Origin: Craspedostauros australis
Lineage: Eukaryota; Bacillariophyta; Bacillariophyceae; Mastogloiales; Achnanthaceae
DNA: 64,000 nt
Reading direction: 5' to 3'
Assembly: GCA_026770025.1 (NCBI GenBank)
Contig: JAMXDE010000016.1
Coordinates: forward strand, 1,116,001 to 1,180,000
Each line of letters opens with the position of its first letter. Within the stretch, counting starts at the first letter, position 1. The notes beneath the pieces were generated by a model. The model ran no database searches. It was not told the origin of the DNA and saw nothing but the letters and a program-made list of their open reading frames with translations. Of the stretch, positions 61,730 to 64,000 are shown one piece after another. Made by a program: the position numbers and the translations under genes.

Positions 61730-63739
61730 TCACAGGAACAGGCAGATCACAGATACGGATGACAGGATCGTGGCAACGGAAGCGAATATCGACAAAGTGG
61801 AAGCAGGCGATGAACCGTTGCCAACCTCAAAGCGCGAAGAATTGGAACCCTCCCAGTTGTTCGGGTCTGTGCCGTTGCCCTTGAGTTCGTCGCTGGTGAG
61901 GTTCGCGGTTGGTCCGACGTATTGGTAGTTGGACGCACGTGGCAGGACCAAGTCGAATTCCTCCGATCCCTCTGGAAGGTAGGACTCGTTGGGTCCCAAT
62001 GGTGGTGACTTCTCACTTGGATTCGTCCAGGAGCCGGTGTATGTGAGGGAGAAGAGTGGGTTGGGTTCACCGTTCGCCTTCTCGCAGTAGACGTGAATCT
62101 GCTCACCCTCTGGCGAAAGCGAGAAGGTTCCGCTGAGTGGCTTCCAGTCATCCGTCAAATTCATGCCCGGCCCGACTCCGAAGAAGGTTCCTGGCGACAG
62201 GAAGCGTTGTTGTACAATGAGCTGTGGTTGGCAGTCGTCAAAGTGGGAGATGGGAATGGGATGGCAAGCAGACGGAATAGAGTGCCGGACAGCGACGAGC
62301 CAGTATCATCGTGTTGATGTGCCGTGATGTGCATTGGATGATGACCATCCAGCAATATGAAAAAGATGAGATGGACTGTTGGAGGGGCGACAGAAGAGGC
62401 GCGAATGTTCCCATTGAAAGCGCGACGATGGGTGCGTCATTGGATGCAACGGTGGAGAAGTGCGGCACAGTACCAATACGTTGCATTGCCATATGGACGG
62501 AGGAAGGCAATGCGACGCAACACAATCCAACGACATCAAATCACATCGCACCAATCGAGTCAACATATCGAAATTGGCCACACGTCAGAGATTGCGTACC
62601 TTCAATGTTCCATCAGTGTCAGGATCGGTGTCTTGGAAGCCAGTGCCATCCCAGGCTTTGTCGGTAATGAAGAGTCCAAAGTCTGCCGCCAGCTCGACGA
62701 AGTTGAAGAGCGCCACCATGTCCGGATCCTGCGAATTGAAAAGGAAGATTCCAAGATCGCCCGGTCCCAAGCTCTCGCATTCGTTCGGGGAGAAGGTGGG
62801 TGGTTCGGTCTGAACATCCTCGCATTCCTGATAGATGAGGCGCTCGCCTCGTGCCGGCAGCGGCTTGGGCGTTCCATACACGGCCGCGGCCAGCTCCGGA
62901 AAATCGATGAAGGGGTTGCGGTTGCCTTGCCATCCCTCGCAGGCACGTTGGTTGCGGAACTCTTCGGCATCGTCCGCCGGATCCTCCTTGTGCCATGTGA
63001 GCATTTGGGAGAGGTAGCCCATGTCCTTCTCGCGGTCGAAGGGGCAGTCGGTCAGTCGCAAGTCCAACGTATCATCGTCGCTGCCGTCGTATCTCACGTC
63101 CATGTACATGAGGGCACGGGCGATGTCGCCCTTCTTGGCGGCGGGCGGGTCGTAGAGACGGTTGCAGACGCAGGTGTCGTTGGCGCCGCCCTCCGCGGGT
63201 GTGACGCAGGTATCCTCTCGCACGAGGACGCCGCATTCTCCGAACAGCTTGTCGGTGCGGATCTCAGTCGATAGCTGGGAGGTTGCTTTGAGGTTGTGAA
63301 GATCGGAGAAGTCCGGTCCGGTGAAATCGATGCCCTTTTCGAGAGGGAAGACATGCTCCTTGACCCAGAATCTGGTTCCGAAGGGTCGCGATTCGATGGT
63401 GTCGTCGGAGTAGAGGAGAGAGACGTTGCCCCTCTTTTCGCCCACGCGATCCATGTCGATGAGGGCATCCCAGACATCGTTGGAGCCGGAGTTGGTGATG
63501 TTGGTGAACTTGACGACGTTCCTGTGGCTTGCCTTGATTGCTCGGAAGATGTCCTCCTTCTGCCAGGTGGTCGGATCGCCAGTCAGGCCATACGCCTCGT
63601 AGTACGTCGAGATATTGCAGTCTTTGTATCGCACTGAATCCATTTCATCCGCCAACGCCGCGCTTGGTGACAGCGCAGTGGTGGCAAAGAGCAACGGCAG
63701 GTGGGCTGCCAACATGGTAACAATTGAACTGGATTTCAT
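61730..63739 (-). CDS. Secreted endonuclease I family nuclease with GPI-like tail, two exons
   Basis: Exon 1 63739-62600 and exon 2 62221-61730 join in frame to 543 residues; the intron (62599-62222, 378 bp) has GTACGC and CACAG ends. A signal peptide covers about 1-30 (MLAAHLPLLFATTALSPSAA). The endonuclease I core carries the catalytic His motif KEHVFP (127-132), DLHNL (146-150), KKGDIARALMYMDVRY (202-217), WHKEDP (249-254) and NPFIDFPEL (275-283). It is a metal-dependent, largely non-specific nuclease family. After the core, exon 2 adds a domain of about 110 residues with several N-glycosylation sites and a tail NGSSPASTLS followed by a hydrophobic end, as in GPI signals. An extracellular surface role, for example use of dissolved DNA as a phosphate source, is inferred. 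Family members in E. coli (EndA) are much shorter. Confidence 0.87.
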
Positions 63740-64000
63740 GTCCTTTCGCTTCCTTCGCCTTTGTTGTCGTTGCGTTGTTGTGTGGATGTTGTGGTGCGAT
63801 CACTCGTACGCCACTCCTATGCTACTTGACCCTGCTATACTCTGCTGAAAGAGTGCACAATGCCTCACAACTTGGTGGATGGGATGTTGATGTGTTGCGC
63901 AGTTGGTACGATTGGTTGTCTGCGTTGTGCGAGCTGCTCGTATTGGATTATGTCGGTGCTGGTCTGCGGTGCGGCACTCTGTCGGAACTGAATTGTGCGT
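63740..64000. promoter_or_regulatory. Upstream region of the endonuclease gene
   Basis: 261 bp to the window end, GT-rich; expected to contain the endonuclease I promoter, but no specific element was recognised. Confidence 0.35.

Noticed and set aside
1..64000. CRISPR arrays, bacterial operons, rRNA genes
   Set aside because: No regularly spaced short repeats, no Shine-Dalgarno-led gene strings and no rRNA-like sequence were seen; introns and retrotransposons show that the DNA is eukaryotic.

Overview
This window reads as nuclear DNA of a photosynthetic stramenopile, most likely a diatom. The evidence is: eukaryotic housekeeping genes (3' end of DNA polymerase epsilon, a replication factor C small subunit), short GT-AG introns in three genes, a Nudix protein whose N-terminus looks like a diatom bipartite plastid presequence, a FadE-type acyl-CoA dehydrogenase, and Ty1/copia elements resembling the diatom CoDi lineages. 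The species cannot be named from the sequence alone.

Layout. 1-2036: 3' end of POLE (+) converging on an unrecognised, probably secreted or plastid protein (-). 2750-6752: copy A of a segmental duplication, with a secreted-repeat-protein gene (+) and a frameshifted glycosyltransferase-like pseudogene (-). 7187-10058: a transposon cluster made of a 1.44-kb non-autonomous Mutator-like element with very long inverted repeats and a 9-bp target duplication, a solo LTR with a 6-bp target duplication, and a truncated LTR of the same family. 10059-26377: a copia element on the minus strand (copia-1), split by a full-length 8.35-kb LINE (14947-23298, + strand) flanked by an 18-bp target duplication. 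26473-27704: a frameshifted unknown gene (-). 28707-30557: the Nudix hydrolase (+). 31100-38970: a second copia element of the same family (copia-2, -). 38971-40363: the 3' remnant of another copia family (+) with its LTR. 40364-53322: copy B of the duplication, split into two parts by 8.1 kb holding a P-loop NTPase-like gene (-), RFC (+) and an IQ/coiled-coil gene (+). 53949-56703: FadE-like acyl-CoA dehydrogenase (-, one intron). 58874-59437: a small unknown ORF (-). 61730-63739: a secreted endonuclease I (-, one intron) with a GPI-like tail.

Functionally the window is a gene-poor, transposon-rich stretch (about 28 kb of transposon) between ordinary host genes. POLE and RFC both act in DNA replication, but their proximity need not mean anything. 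The most informative structures are: the LINE, whose ORF2 has no AUG before its endonuclease domain and overlaps ORF1 in the +1 frame, with a perfect hairpin near its 3' end; the two copia elements, which are almost identical over most of pol but several percent apart in a sharply bounded 550-bp patch, in gag and in the LTRs; the long-TIR Mutator-like element; and the duplicated block whose two copies differ by 8.1 kb with a 7-bp microhomology at the junction.
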